Assembly (NCBI GenBank): GCA_009846685.1
Contig: VWVY01000002.1
Coordinates: forward strand, 496,001 to 560,000
Length of the DNA: 64,000 nt
Source of the DNA: Rhizobiales bacterium SYSU XM002
GTDB taxonomy: Bacteria > Pseudomonadota > Alphaproteobacteria > Rhizobiales > Beijerinckiaceae
Direction: 5' to 3'
In this document: positions 34,399 through 46,986 of the stretch, one piece after another
Position numbering within the stretch: position 1 is the stretch's first letter
Layout of the letters: the number at the start of each line of letters is the position of its first letter
Notes under the pieces: generated by a model
What the model saw: only the letters and a program-made list of their open reading frames with translations
Database searches by the model: none
Told to the model about the DNA's origin: nothing
Translations under genes and position numbers: made by a program

Positions 34399-35598
34399 AT
34401 GGACCTCCATTTCACGGACGAGGAAAATGCGTTTCGCGCCGAGGTTCGCGCCTTCATCGATGCCAACCTGCCGGCGCGCACCCGGCAGAAGCTGATGGAG
34501 GGTCGCAAGCCCTCGCGTGACGATCTCGTGGAATGGACCCGTACGCTGCACGCCAAAGGTTGGTCCACGCCGCGCTGGCCTGTCGAATACGGCGGCACCG
34601 GCTGGTCGCCGATCAAGCAATATATCTTCCTCGAAGAGGTGCTTGCCGCGCCCGCGCCGGAATTCCTCTCCTTCGGCGTCTCGATGGTTGGCCCGGTCAT
34701 CTACACCTTCGGTAACGAGGCGCAGAAGCAGCGCTTCCTGCCGCGCATCGCCAATCTCGACGATTGGTGGTGTCAGGGCTTCTCCGAGCCGGGCGCGGGC
34801 TCGGACCTCGCCTCGCTGACGACGCGCGCGGTGCGGGCAGGGGAGCACTACACCGTCAACGGCCAGAAGACCTGGACGACGCTCGGCCAGTACGCCAACT
34901 GGATCTTCTGCCTCGTCCGCACGAACCCGGAGGCGAAGAAGCAGGAGGGCATCTCGTTCCTGCTCATCGACATGAAGACCCCGGGCATCACCGTGCGGCC
35001 GATCATCACGGTCGATGGCGCGCACGAGGTCAACGAGGTCTTCTTCGACGATGTGAAGGTGCCGGTTGAGAACCTCGTCGGCGAAGAGAACAAGGGCTGG
35101 GATTATGCCAAGTTCCTGCTCTCGAACGAGCGCATCGGCATCGCCCGCATCGGCGTCTCCAAGGCGCGGCTCCGTCGCCTGCGCGAACTCGCATCGCTCC
35201 CCGGTCTCGATGGCACCTGCGCCATTGATCGCCCCCGCTTCCGCGACCGGCTGATCGAAACGGAAATCGCGCTGAAGGCACTGGAAATCACGCAGCTGCG
35301 CGTGCTTTCCGATGAAGCCAAGGGTCTCAACAAGGGCAAGCCCAACCCGGCTTCCTCCGTGCTGAAAATCCGGGGGTCGGAACTCCAGCAGGCGACGACC
35401 GAGCTGTTGATGGACGTGGTGGGCGCTTATGCGCTGCCTTTCGCCGATCCGCATGAGGCGCGCAACGAACCGCCGGTGGGGCCGCAATGGGCTGATGCCG
35501 TCGCGCCGCTCTATTTCAACATGCGCAAGGTCTCGATCTACGGCGGTTCGAACGAGATCCAGAAGAACATCATCGCCAAGGCCATTCTGGGATTGTGA
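34399..35598 (+). CDS. Acyl-CoA dehydrogenase, large subunit (PimC-like)
   Basis: The 399-residue flavoprotein begins MDLHFTDEENAFRAEVRAFI and has DDWWCQGFSEPGAGSDLASLTTRA and YTVNGQKTWTTLGQYANWIFCLVRT for FAD and substrate, with YGGSNEIQKNIIAKAILGL at the C terminus. This is the long, PimC/FadE17-like type, which works with a shorter partner rather than alone. The partner gene follows one base after its stop, which supports a heteromer acting on pimeloyl- or related acyl-CoA. Confidence 0.87.
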   Translation: MDLHFTDEENAFRAEVRAFIDANLPARTRQKLMEGRKPSRDDLVEWTRTLHAKGWSTPRWPVEYGGTGWSPIKQYIFLEEVLAAPAPEFLSFGVSMVGPVIYTFGNEAQKQRFLPRIANLDDWWCQGFSEPGAGSDLASLTTRAVRAGEHYTVNGQKTWTTLGQYANWIFCLVRTNPEAKKQEGISFLLIDMKTPGITVRPIITVDGAHEVNEVFFDDVKVPVENLVGEENKGWDYAKFLLSNERIGIARIGVSKARLRRLRELASLPGLDGTCAIDRPRFRDRLIETEIALKALEITQLRVLSDEAKGLNKGKPNPASSVLKIRGSELQQATTELLMDVVGAYALPFADPHEARNEPPVGPQWADAVAPLYFNMRKVSIYGGSNEIQKNIIAKAILGL

Positions 35599-35599
35599 G

Positions 35600-36745
35600 A
35601 TGGATTTCGACCTCAACGACGAACAGCGGCTGCTCAAGGATAGCATCGACCGCCTGATGGCCGACCGTTACGGCTTCGAGCAGCGGCAGGGCTACATCCG
35701 CGCCGAGGGCGGTTATGACCGCGCGCTCTGGCTGGAATACGCCGGTCTCGGCCTGCTGGCGCTGCCGTTTCGCGAGGAGGACGGGGGCATTGGCGGTGGG
35801 CCGGAAGAGGTGATGCTGGTGATGGAGGCTTTCGGCCGCGCGTTGGCGGTGGAGCCTTATCTTGCCGGGGTGGTCATGGTTTCGTCGCTGATCAACGCGC
35901 TGGCGGATGAAGCGCAGCGCGCGGCGCTGGTGCCGGCCATCGTGGCGGGCGAGACGCGGTTCGCGATTGCCCATGCCGAAAGAGCGGCGGGGAACCGGTC
36001 AGCCCATGTCGCGACCACCGCGCGCGCGACCGGCGAAAGCTGGATACTCGACGGCGCCAAGACGCTGGTGCTGCATGGCGGCTCGGCGGACGCCTTCCTG
36101 CTGACGGCGCGACTGTCCGGCAAGGCGGGAGAAGACGCCGGTCTCGGCGTGTTCATCGTTCCTGCCGATGTGCCGGGTCTTTCCCGTCGCGACTACCCGA
36201 CTCAGGACGGAATGCGCGCCGCCGAACTGACGCTCGACGGCGTGGCGCTGGATGCGGACGCTCTCCTCGGCGACAACCGGGATGCCTTCTCTGCGCTCGC
36301 GCGGATGCAGGACGAGGCAATCGCCGCGCTCTGCGCCGAAGCGGTCGGCGCAATGGAAAAGGCGCTCGAACTGACGGTGGATTATCTCAAGGTCCGCAAG
36401 CAGTTCGGTCGACCCATCGGCGATTTTCAGGTGCTCCAGCATCGTGCGGCAGAGATGCTGATCGAACTCGAACAGGCCCGGTCGATGGCGATCTACGCCA
36501 CGATGATGACCCGCGAGCCCGATTCCGTCGCCCGCTCCCGCGCGATTTCCGCTGCCAAGGTGCAGATCGGCAAGGCGGCGCGCTTTGTCGGCCAGCAGGC
36601 AGTGCAGCTTCATGGCGGCATCGGCGTTACAATGGAAGCTGCTGTCGGGCACTATTTCAAGCGTCTGACGATGATCGAGAAGGCTTTCGGCGATACCGAT
36701 CATCACATGACGCGGCTCGCGGAAGCCGGCGGCCTCGCGGCCTGA
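35600..36745 (+). CDS. Acyl-CoA dehydrogenase, small subunit (PimD-like)
   Basis: The 381-residue partner starts MDFDLNDEQRLLKDSIDRLMADRY and includes EEDGGIGGGPEEVMLVMEAFGRALAVEPYL (landmark EEDGGIGGGPEE), YLKVRKQFGRPIGDFQVLQHRAAEM and AVQLHGGIGVTMEAAVGHYFKRL. It lacks the GGSNEIQ segment seen in the large subunit, in line with a two-subunit enzyme. A CoA ligase or transferase to activate a free acid is not in this operon, so activation must come from elsewhere. Confidence 0.87.
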   Translation: MDFDLNDEQRLLKDSIDRLMADRYGFEQRQGYIRAEGGYDRALWLEYAGLGLLALPFREEDGGIGGGPEEVMLVMEAFGRALAVEPYLAGVVMVSSLINALADEAQRAALVPAIVAGETRFAIAHAERAAGNRSAHVATTARATGESWILDGAKTLVLHGGSADAFLLTARLSGKAGEDAGLGVFIVPADVPGLSRRDYPTQDGMRAAELTLDGVALDADALLGDNRDAFSALARMQDEAIAALCAEAVGAMEKALELTVDYLKVRKQFGRPIGDFQVLQHRAAEMLIELEQARSMAIYATMMTREPDSVARSRAISAAKVQIGKAARFVGQQAVQLHGGIGVTMEAAVGHYFKRLTMIEKAFGDTDHHMTRLAEAGGLAA

Positions 36746-36754
36746 GAAGGCTGC

Positions 36755-37327
36755 CTAAAGGCTTGCCGCCGCGCGCGCGGCCTGATCGTAATGGCCGGAG
36801 AGGGCGCGCATCCGCTGCGCGACCTCGTGCAGCACCTTCTCGTCGAGGCCGAGCGAGCGCACCGAGCGCACCAGCAGCGCCTCGCGGATTTCGCGATAGG
36901 CGAGGCAGGCCTGCTCGCCGGCGGCGGTGATCGTCACGGTCTTTTCCTTGCCCGCGCGTCCGCTCTTGATGAGCTTGAGGCGTTCCAGCTTCTTGATCGC
37001 GTAGGTGACGATATGCGTGTCCTCGACATTGAGGACGAGGCAGATGTCCGCGAGCCGCTTCGAACGACCGCGATGATTGACGGTGTGCAGGACGAGCACG
37101 TCGAGGGCGGAAAGATCTTTGACGCCCGCCGCCGCCATGCAGCGCACCATCCAACGCTCGAAGGCATGGCTGACGAGGATGAGCCCGAACTCGAATTCGG
37201 AAAGCGCTGGGCTTGCGCCCGACGCCAGATGCGCTGAGGAAACAATGGGGCCGAGAAGGCCGCCCTGGCGGATTTCGTCGAGGTTCAGGGTCGGTGTGTC
37301 GTTCTTGGCCAAGGAATCCTCCGTCAT
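36755..37327 (-). CDS. MarR-like winged-helix regulator
   Basis: The 190-residue protein has a variable N terminus, then a winged helix: LSALDVLVLHTVNHRGRSKRLADICLVLNVEDTHIVTYAIKKLERLKLIKSGRAGKEKTVTITAAG (key helix RSKRLADICLVLNVED, wing GRAGKEKTVTIT). This type is found beside TRAP and acyl-CoA genes in alphaproteobacteria. The ATG at 37327 lies 8 bases downstream of dctM with AAGGGAG just before it, so it is the last gene of the TRAP operon. It may respond to the transported acid. Confidence 0.82.
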   Translation of the reverse strand: MTEDSLAKNDTPTLNLDEIRQGGLLGPIVSSAHLASGASPALSEFEFGLILVSHAFERWMVRCMAAAGVKDLSALDVLVLHTVNHRGRSKRLADICLVLNVEDTHIVTYAIKKLERLKLIKSGRAGKEKTVTITAAGEQACLAYREIREALLVRSVRSLGLDEKVLHEVAQRMRALSGHYDQAARAAASL

Positions 37328-37335
37328 TTTCTCCC

Positions 37336-38643
37336 TTATTTCTGTCCTAGCATCTGGTTTGGCAACCAGGTCACGATATCCGGGATGAGAATGATGACGA
37401 AAACCATCGCGATCATGGCGAGGAAGAAGGGCAGGGCCGCGAGCGCGATGTAGCCCATCGGCTTGGCCGTCAACCCCTGCAGGACGTAGAGGTTGAACCC
37501 GACCGGCGGCGTGATCTGTGCCATCTCGACGACCAGCACGACGAAGATGCCGAACCAGACGAGGTCGATCCCCGCCGCCTTCACCGCCGGCATCACAACG
37601 GCCGCTGTCAGCACCACCATCGAGATACCGTCGATCAGGCAACCGAGGATGATGTAGACCACCATGAGCGCCATGATCAGAAGGAACTGGCTGAGGCCGA
37701 GCGAGTTAATCCATTCCGCGAAAATGCGCGGCAGGCCGGTGAATCCCATCGCCACCGTGAGAAAGGAGGCACCAGCGAGGATCAGTCCTATCATCGCGTT
37801 GGTGCGCACCGCGCCCATCACGGAGGCGTTGAACATCTTCCACGAGAAGGTGCCGGTGAGGACGGTCAAGGCCAGCGAGCCGACGACACCGAGCACCGCG
37901 CTCTCCGTCGGTGTCGCGACGCCAGTATAGATCGAGCCGAGCACGATCATGATCAGTGCGACAATCGGGATGAGGCGGCGGCTTTCGTGCAGTTTCTCGC
38001 CAAGGGTCATCGGCGCATCGCGCGGGGGAACCTTGTCGGGGTTCATCAGCGCCCAGCTCATCAGTACGCCCGAGAAGACAAGCATCAGCAGGATGCCGGG
38101 GATCACGCCGGCGATGAACAGGCGGGCGATCGAGACTTCCGCTGCGACGCCATAGACGATCATGATGATCGACGGCGGAATGAGCAGGCCCAGCGTGCCG
38201 GAGCCGGCAAGACTGCCGATGTTCATGAAGTCGTCATAGCCGCGCTTGCGCAACTCGGGAATCGTCATCTTGCCAATAGTCGCGGCGGTCGCGGCGGAGG
38301 AGCCGGAAATCGCCGCGAAGATGCCGCAGCCGAACACGTTCGTATGCAGCAGGCGCCCCGGAAGCCGTTGCATCCACGGGGCGAGGCCCTTGAACATGTC
38401 GTCGGATAGCGACGAACGGAACAGGATCTCGCCCATCCAGATGAACATCGGCAAGGCGGTCAGCGTCCAGGAGTTCATCGAACCCCAGATGGTCGTCGCG
38501 AAGGACAGGGCCGGGCTGGCGTTGGTCATCAGCGCGAAAGCGATATAGCCGACGAGGCCGAGCGCGAGGCCGATCCAGACACCGGTGGTGAGGATCGCGA
38601 GCATGATCCCGATCAGGATCAGGGAAGCGGTTGCGGGTTCCAT
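37336..38643 (-). CDS. dctM: TRAP transporter large permease (DctM)
   Basis: The 435-residue membrane protein has the DctM repeats: LGLVGYIAFALM, GEILFRSSLSDDMFKGLAPWMQRLPGRLLHTN (landmark FRSSLSDDMF), the cytoplasmic signature AAISGSSAATAATIGKMTIPELRKRGYD, and the second-half ITPPVGFNLYVLQGLT. It carries solute with sodium-ion symport, together with the small permease encoded 8 bases upstream. The C-terminal IPDIVTWLPNQML is usual. Confidence 0.93.
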   Translation of the reverse strand: MEPATASLILIGIMLAILTTGVWIGLALGLVGYIAFALMTNASPALSFATTIWGSMNSWTLTALPMFIWMGEILFRSSLSDDMFKGLAPWMQRLPGRLLHTNVFGCGIFAAISGSSAATAATIGKMTIPELRKRGYDDFMNIGSLAGSGTLGLLIPPSIIMIVYGVAAEVSIARLFIAGVIPGILLMLVFSGVLMSWALMNPDKVPPRDAPMTLGEKLHESRRLIPIVALIMIVLGSIYTGVATPTESAVLGVVGSLALTVLTGTFSWKMFNASVMGAVRTNAMIGLILAGASFLTVAMGFTGLPRIFAEWINSLGLSQFLLIMALMVVYIILGCLIDGISMVVLTAAVVMPAVKAAGIDLVWFGIFVVLVVEMAQITPPVGFNLYVLQGLTAKPMGYIALAALPFFLAMIAMVFVIILIPDIVTWLPNQMLGQK

Positions 38644-38651
38644 GGCTCAGC

Positions 38652-39182
38652 TCACTTCTCGACCGGCATTTCGTCGCCGGAGACGGCAACAGCAAGGTGG
38701 CTCTGGGTGCCTCCGGCAAGGTCGGTCACCAGATCGTCGATCAGCGCGACGAGCAGGACGATGAAGCCGAAAGCCATGAAGCTCTGCGGCAGCCAGAGTT
38801 TGATCGGCAGGAGGCCTTGGCTGATCTCGTTGTAGATGTAGCTCTCGTGCACGAACTTGGCCGAGAACCAGGCCGCCCAAGCGACGAGCACGATCGAGAT
38901 CGCGCAAACCGCGCGCTCAAGCAGCGCGCGCGTCGCTGTGCCGAGTGGAAAGCGCTCGATCAGCAGGCCGACGCGGATGTGCGAGTTATGCCGGTATGTC
39001 GGCGCGAGCCCGACGACGGTTGTCGCGACCAGCGCGTAACCCGCGAAGTCGTCGGCGGAGGGCAATTGCGAACCGAAAACGCGCAAGACGACCTGCGCAA
39101 GGATAAGGAGCGCGATACCGATCATCGCCGCCGCGGCGATGACGGCGGTCGCCGCGTAAAGCCAATCCAGTGCGCGTCTCAT
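38652..39182 (-). CDS. dctQ: TRAP transporter small permease (DctQ)
   Basis: The 176-residue product has four hydrophobic helices with the DctQ motif around SADDFAGYALVATTVVGLAPTYRHNSHIRVGLLIERF (key ADDFAGYALV and HIRVGLL). I chose the ATG at 39182 with AGGGAGA upstream; a longer reading begins in the 106-base gap after dctP. That gap contains a hairpin (ACCCCGC at 39243-39249, GCGGGGT at 39268-39274), which probably sets a lower level for the membrane genes than for dctP. Confidence 0.88.
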   Translation of the reverse strand: MRRALDWLYAATAVIAAAAMIGIALLILAQVVLRVFGSQLPSADDFAGYALVATTVVGLAPTYRHNSHIRVGLLIERFPLGTATRALLERAVCAISIVLVAWAAWFSAKFVHESYIYNEISQGLLPIKLWLPQSFMAFGFIVLLVALIDDLVTDLAGGTQSHLAVAVSGDEMPVEK

Positions 39183-39288
39183 GGCGCATCTCCCTTGATT
39201 CTGGATATGAGGAACGTTGCGCCAGCGCGCTGCAGGGGTGTGACCCCGCGGTCGATCGCAATCCACTGCGGGGTTACTCTCGGGAGTC

Positions 39289-40260
39289 TTACTTGCGATA
39301 GTCGGCGAGCAGCTTCTCGCCATCCGGGCCGGCCTTCGCCGCCCATTCCTTCGCCATCGTCTCGCCGATCGCCTTCATCTCGGCCTTCATCTTGTCGGTC
39401 GCGGGCAGCACCTTGATGCCTTTCTCGGCAAGCGTCTTCTTGTAGCCCTCGTTGAGCTCCTCGCTCTTCTTCCATCCGCGGTCCTCGGCGCGGGCGGCGG
39501 CTTCAAGCACGGCCTTCTTCACATCATCCGGCAGCGCGTCGAACGCCTTCTTGTTCACGAAGACGAGGTTCTGCGGCAGGAAGGACTGGGTGTCGTAATA
39601 GTGGTTGAGGTAATCCCAGGCCTGCTGGTCGACGCCGGTGGCGCCCGAGGTGATCATCGCGTCGAGCACGCCAGTGCGGAAGGCCTGCGCGATTTCCGGC
39701 ACCTGGATCGTCGTCGGCACCGCGCCGATCAACTGCGCGAAGCGGGCGGTCGCGGGGTTGTAGGAGCGGAACTTGGTGCCCTTGAAGTCTGCGAGCGCAT
39801 TGACCGGCGCCTTGGCATAGATGCCCTGCGGCGGCCAGGCGACCGAATAGAGATACATCATGCCCTGCTTCTCCAGCCGGGCCGCGACGGCGCTCTTGGC
39901 GAGGTTGTGGAGCTTGCGGGCCTCGGCATAGCTCGGCGCGAGACCGGGAACGCTCTCGAAGCCGAACATCGCGTCTTCGTTGGCCAGCACCGAGATCAGC
40001 ACTTCGCCGATCGCCACCTGGCCAGACTGAACCGCGCGCTTCATTTCCGGCATCTTCACGAGGCTGGCGTTGGAATGCACAGTGATCTGGAGTTTGCCGC
40101 CGCTGGTCTTGGCGACATCCTCAACGAATTCCCGGACGTTGACCGTCTGGAAGGTGCCGTCGGAATACGGGGTCGGCATGTCCCACTTGGTCTGTGCCAT
40201 CGCGGCCGAGGCGAGAAGTGAAAAGCCGGCAGCCGCCAGCGATTTCATCATGATCGTCAT
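39289..40260 (-). CDS. dctP: TRAP transporter substrate-binding protein (DctP)
   Basis: The 323-residue periplasmic protein has a short signal (MKSLAAAGFSLLASAAMA) and the DctP fold: WDMPTPYSDGTFQTVNVREFVEDVA, then KFRSYNPATARFAQLIGAVPTTIQVPEIAQAFRTGVLDAMITSG, which includes the conserved R-x-x-N/T/A carboxylate-binding region (FRSYNPA). It should bind an organic acid. Neighbouring DUF1445 and 5-oxoprolinase-type genes suggest 5-oxoproline, hydantoin derivatives or N-acyl amino acids, as inference. Confidence 0.92.
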   Translation of the reverse strand: MTIMMKSLAAAGFSLLASAAMAQTKWDMPTPYSDGTFQTVNVREFVEDVAKTSGGKLQITVHSNASLVKMPEMKRAVQSGQVAIGEVLISVLANEDAMFGFESVPGLAPSYAEARKLHNLAKSAVAARLEKQGMMYLYSVAWPPQGIYAKAPVNALADFKGTKFRSYNPATARFAQLIGAVPTTIQVPEIAQAFRTGVLDAMITSGATGVDQQAWDYLNHYYDTQSFLPQNLVFVNKKAFDALPDDVKKAVLEAAARAEDRGWKKSEELNEGYKKTLAEKGIKVLPATDKMKAEMKAIGETMAKEWAAKAGPDGEKLLADYRK

Positions 40261-40323
40261 CCCTGTTCTCCCATGTTGTGGGCGCCGGCCAAGGGAAGAC
40301 CGTCGCCCGGTTCGTCGCGGGCC

Positions 40324-41127
40324 TCACAAGGCTGCGAGGCGCGAGTTCCTGATATCCGTGACCAGCATCGATCCCGGGTAATGCGTGATGGCGAAAGCTG
40401 GGCGCGCGGCGGCGATGACCGCCTGCGGCGTGACCCCGCAGGCCCAGAACACCGGCAACTCGTCCTCGCGGATCTCGACCGGGTCGCCGTAGTCAGGCTT
40501 GTGGATGTCGGCAATGCCGATCAACTCGGGCTTGCCGATATGCACCGGCGCCCCGTGAACGGATGGAAAGCGCGAGGTGATCTGGATGGCACGGATCGCG
40601 TCGGCCGGTTTCAGCGGACGCATCGAAACGACCATCGGCCCGGCGAGGCGGCCCGCCGGCTGGCAGGAAATGTTGGTGCGATACATCGCGACGTTTGAGC
40701 CGCACGCGACGTGACGTAACGGGATACCGTCCTCGATCAAAGCTTCCTCGAACGAGAAGCTGCATCCGATGACGAAGGCGACCAGATCGTCGTGCCAGAA
40801 CTCGGTGATGTCGGTTGGTTCCGCGACGAGCTCGCCATCCTTCCACACGCGATAGCGCGGCAGATCGCGCCGGAGGTCGATGGTCTTGCCCAGTGCCGGC
40901 ACCAGTGGAGAGCCGGTCTCGCTGACGCCTATGAGTGGGCAGGGCTTGGGGTTTCCCTGCGCGAAGCGAAGAAAGTCGGCCGCAAGATCCTGCGGCAGGA
41001 TGCAGAGATTGCCCTGCACGTAACCAGGCGCGAGTCCCGCCGTCGGCCCGGTGATGAGGCCGTCGCGAATTCTGGTCCTTACGCTCTCGGGCGCCCGGCG
41101 CCAGAGCCCATCTTCCGCATTGAGCAT
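40324..41127 (-). CDS. DUF1445 family protein (putative hydro-lyase, YcsI-like)
   Basis: The 267-residue protein is a complete DUF1445 domain: [41 protein letters not shown] (landmarks [11 protein letters not shown] and NPKPCPL), [54 protein letters not shown] and the C-terminal [13 protein letters not shown]. The family is annotated as putative hydro-lyase. In animals it is fused to D-glutamate cyclase, and in Bacillus it (YcsI) sits with 5-oxoprolinase genes. Here it is first in the TRAP operon and divergent from an oxoprolinase fusion, repeating that association. Confidence 0.88.
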   Translation of the reverse strand: MLNAEDGLWRRAPESVRTRIRDGLITGPTAGLAPGYVQGNLCILPQDLAADFLRFAQGNPKPCPLIGVSETGSPLVPALGKTIDLRRDLPRYRVWKDGELVAEPTDITEFWHDDLVAFVIGCSFSFEEALIEDGIPLRHVACGSNVAMYRTNISCQPAGRLAGPMVVSMRPLKPADAIRAIQITSRFPSVHGAPVHIGKPELIGIADIHKPDYGDPVEIREDELPVFWACGVTPQAVIAAARPAFAITHYPGSMLVTDIRNSRLAAL

Positions 41128-41227
41128 GCGGCTCTCCCGTTTGGTCCGGTCTTGCTGCCGGATTAGTGACGCAGCCGGTTTTGGATGCGATGACGTGAGG
41201 CTATCTTGGAAATTTATCTTGTCAACA

Positions 41228-41261
41228 AATTATCGACGTTTTATTGATGATCTCGATAATT
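41228..41261. promoter_or_regulatory. Inverted repeat in the DUF1445/oxoprolinase divergent promoter
   Basis: AATTATCGA (41228-41236) and TCGATAATT (41253-41261) are perfect 9-bp arms separated by 16 bases in an AT-rich divergent gap. A small dyad, TTGT-CA-ACAA (41219-41228), touches the left arm. The winged-helix protein encoded at the end of the TRAP operon is a plausible binder, but that link is inferred. Confidence 0.55.
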
Positions 41262-41282
41262 CAAATCGGTTGGGAGGCCGCC

Positions 41283-44903
<3,621 letters not shown>

Positions 44904-44910
44904 TGCAGGA

Positions 44911-44936
44911 AGGCCGGGTCTCGCCCGGCCTTTTTT
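44911..44936 (+). terminator. Intrinsic terminator after the oxoprolinase gene
   Basis: AGGCCGGG (44911-44918), loop TCTCG and CCCGGCCT (44924-44931) form a perfect GC-rich stem followed by six T residues (44931-44936), eight bases after the stop codon. Confidence 0.9.
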
Positions 44937-44937
44937 C

Positions 44938-45378
44938 TTACCAGCTGCCGATGTTCGGCGCGCTGGCCCACGGCTCGGCAACCGGCAGGTTTTCGCCCTT
45001 CTGCAGAAGCTCGATCGAAATGCCGTCGGGCGATTTCACGAACGCCATGCGGCCTTCGCGCGGCGGGCGGTGGATCGTGTAGCCGGCGGCCTGAATTTTC
45101 GCGCATGCCTCGTAGATATTGTTCACCCGGTAGGCGAGATGGCCGAAGTTGCGCCCGCCCGTATACGCCTCGTCATCCCAGTTGAACGTCAGCTCAAGTT
45201 CCTTGGTGCGGCTGGCGGTCGCTTCGGCCGCATCCTCAGGTGTTGCGAGGAAGATCAGCGTGAAACGACCCTTCTCGTTCTCGATGCGGCGGGTTTCGAC
45301 AAGGCCAAGCGCCCCGCAATAGAACTTGAGGCTCTCCTCGATATTGCGGATGCGGACCATCGTGTGAAGATATTGCAT
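44938..45378 (-). CDS. Glyoxalase I-like VOC protein
   Basis: The 146-residue protein resembles lactoylglutathione lyase: MQYLHTMVRIRNIEESLKFYCGALGLVETRR, then FTLIFLATPED, ELELTFNWDDEAYTGGRNFGHLAYRVNNIYEAC (landmarks ELTFNW and FGHLAYRV) and FVKSPDGISIELLQ. The metal ligands expected of glyoxalase I are present (His6, Glu85-like ELTFNW, His in FGHLAY, Glu in IELLQ), so methylglyoxal detoxification with glutathione is likely. It starts at 45378, 135 bases from the divergent eda gene. Confidence 0.85.
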   Translation of the reverse strand: MQYLHTMVRIRNIEESLKFYCGALGLVETRRIENEKGRFTLIFLATPEDAAEATASRTKELELTFNWDDEAYTGGRNFGHLAYRVNNIYEACAKIQAAGYTIHRPPREGRMAFVKSPDGISIELLQKGENLPVAEPWASAPNIGSW

Positions 45379-45513
45379 GCTGCGTTCCTTGAGCTGTCCG
45401 TAACGCGGGAACCGGGGCTCACCCCTTGCGTCCGCGAACTTGTATGGTAGATCGTCGGCAACACCATAGACCGCCCGCCGCCGCAAACAAGGCATTCCGA
45501 GAAAGCCCTGGCC

Positions 45514-46152
45514 ATGACCACGCTTCCGCGATTTTCTCCGCTGCTCGGTGCCGCACGCGTCATTCCCGTGCTGACGATCGAGGATGTCGCGCAGGCCGTG
45601 CCATTGGCGCGGGCGTTGGCGGAAGGCGGAATCACCGTCATCGAGGTCACACTTCGGACCGATGCCGCGCTCAAGGCCTGCGAGGCGATTGCCCATCATT
45701 GCCCCGATGTCGTTCTGGGCGTCGGTACGATCCTGACACCCTCGCAGGTCGATGAGGCGCGCGACGCCGGGGCGAAATTCCTTGTCACGCCGGGGACTAC
45801 CGAGAAGCTTGCCCGCGCCGTCGCGGAGAGCGGCATCGCGGCGCTGCCGGGCGCGGGCACCATTTCGGAAATGGTCGCGTTGCTGGAGATGGGCTTCCAC
45901 GAAATGAAGTTCTTCCCGGCCGAGGCTGCCGGTGGTGTGAATTACCTCAAGTCCGTCGCCGGGCCGCTCGCCGATCTCCGCTTCTGCCCGACCGGTGGGA
46001 TCGGCGCCACCAACGCCGAGACCTATCTTGCCCTGCCGAATGTTTTGTGCGTCGGCGGTTCGTGGCTGACGCCCAAGGCGGCGCTGGACGCCGGAGACTG
46101 GGACGAGATTGCGCGGATTTCACGCGAGGCTGCAAAACTCGGTCGCCGCTGA
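45514..46152 (+). CDS. eda: KDPG/KHG aldolase
   Basis: The enzyme splits 2-keto-3-deoxy-6-phosphogluconate to pyruvate and glyceraldehyde-3-phosphate in the Entner-Doudoroff pathway. The 212 residues include Glu44 and Arg48 in VIEVTLRTDAAL, VGTILTPSQVDEARDAGAKFLVTPG, Schiff-base Lys132 in EMKFFPAEAAGG, and the phosphate-binding CPTGGIGATNAETYLALPNVLCVGGSW (landmark PTGGI). Positions match E. coli Eda. No edd gene is beside it. Confidence 0.95.
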   Translation: MTTLPRFSPLLGAARVIPVLTIEDVAQAVPLARALAEGGITVIEVTLRTDAALKACEAIAHHCPDVVLGVGTILTPSQVDEARDAGAKFLVTPGTTEKLARAVAESGIAALPGAGTISEMVALLEMGFHEMKFFPAEAAGGVNYLKSVAGPLADLRFCPTGGIGATNAETYLALPNVLCVGGSWLTPKAALDAGDWDEIARISREAAKLGRR

Positions 46153-46362
46153 TCACGGTCTGAACCCGCGTGACCTGAACTTGTCGTGGATATTTCCACG
46201 CAAGGCTGAATCCCCGCCGCTTTTTGGGATTGCCGTCCGCCCGGCATTGGATGCTATGGTTAATGCAGATGAAAGATTCGTCGGGCCGTAACCGACGGGC
46301 GGGGGAGGAGCCTTCGTTCGCCGTTCGGTTCGGGTGGGTTTCAGAGCGGGCCAAGTGTAACA

Positions 46363-46974
46363 ATGGGTGACGAATACGGCGCCAAAGGGTTTGGCAATCG
46401 CTTCATGGTTCCGGGGCCGTCTGCCGCCACCGATCAGCGGCAGGACGATCAGCCGCTCGACCTCGTCGAGATCAGCGGCCGCATCAAATGGTTCGATGTG
46501 TCGAAGGGGTTCGGCTTCATCGTTCCGGACAGCGGTTTACCCGACATCCTGCTGCATGTGAGCTGCCTGCGGCGTGACGGATATCAATCCGCGCCGGAAG
46601 GGGCCCGGATCACCTGCGAGGTGATTGAGCGTCAACGCGGCTATCAGGCTTTCCGCATTCTGTCGATGGACGTGACGACCGCAACGCACCCTTCACAGCT
46701 TCCGCCGGCGCGTACCCATGTGCAGGTCACGCCTCAGGGCGGATTCGAGCCGGTCAAGGTCAAATGGTTCAACCGGCTCCGCGGCTTCGGCTTCGTCACG
46801 CGCGGGGACGGCACGGAAGATATCTTCGTGCACATGGAAACCCTGCGCCGCACCGGCATCACCGAGTTGACGCCGGGCGAAACGGTTCTCGTGCGTTTCG
46901 GCAACGGGCCCAAGGGGCTCATGGCCGCTGAAGTCCGGCTTCCCGAAGCGGGCAATCCGCCCAGCTCACATTGA
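46363..46974 (+). CDS. Two-domain cold shock protein
   Basis: The 203-residue protein has two cold-shock domains, as is usual in alphaproteobacteria. Domain one has [31 protein letters not shown] (RNP-1 KGFGFI), about residues 38-100. Domain two has [33 protein letters not shown] (RNP-1 RGFGFV; RNP-2 DIFVHM), about 130-195. It binds single-stranded nucleic acid. The 210-base leader after eda holds no gene and could include a temperature-responsive 5' UTR; I see no clear structure. The DUF192 gene follows 12 bases after the stop. Confidence 0.92.
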   Translation: MGDEYGAKGFGNRFMVPGPSAATDQRQDDQPLDLVEISGRIKWFDVSKGFGFIVPDSGLPDILLHVSCLRRDGYQSAPEGARITCEVIERQRGYQAFRILSMDVTTATHPSQLPPARTHVQVTPQGGFEPVKVKWFNRLRGFGFVTRGDGTEDIFVHMETLRRTGITELTPGETVLVRFGNGPKGLMAAEVRLPEAGNPPSSH

Positions 46975-46986
46975 TCCCGTTTGACA

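Noticed and set aside
46153-46362. Riboswitch or thermosensor in the cold-shock leader
   Set aside because: No stable stem or known motif can be read by eye; length alone is not enough.
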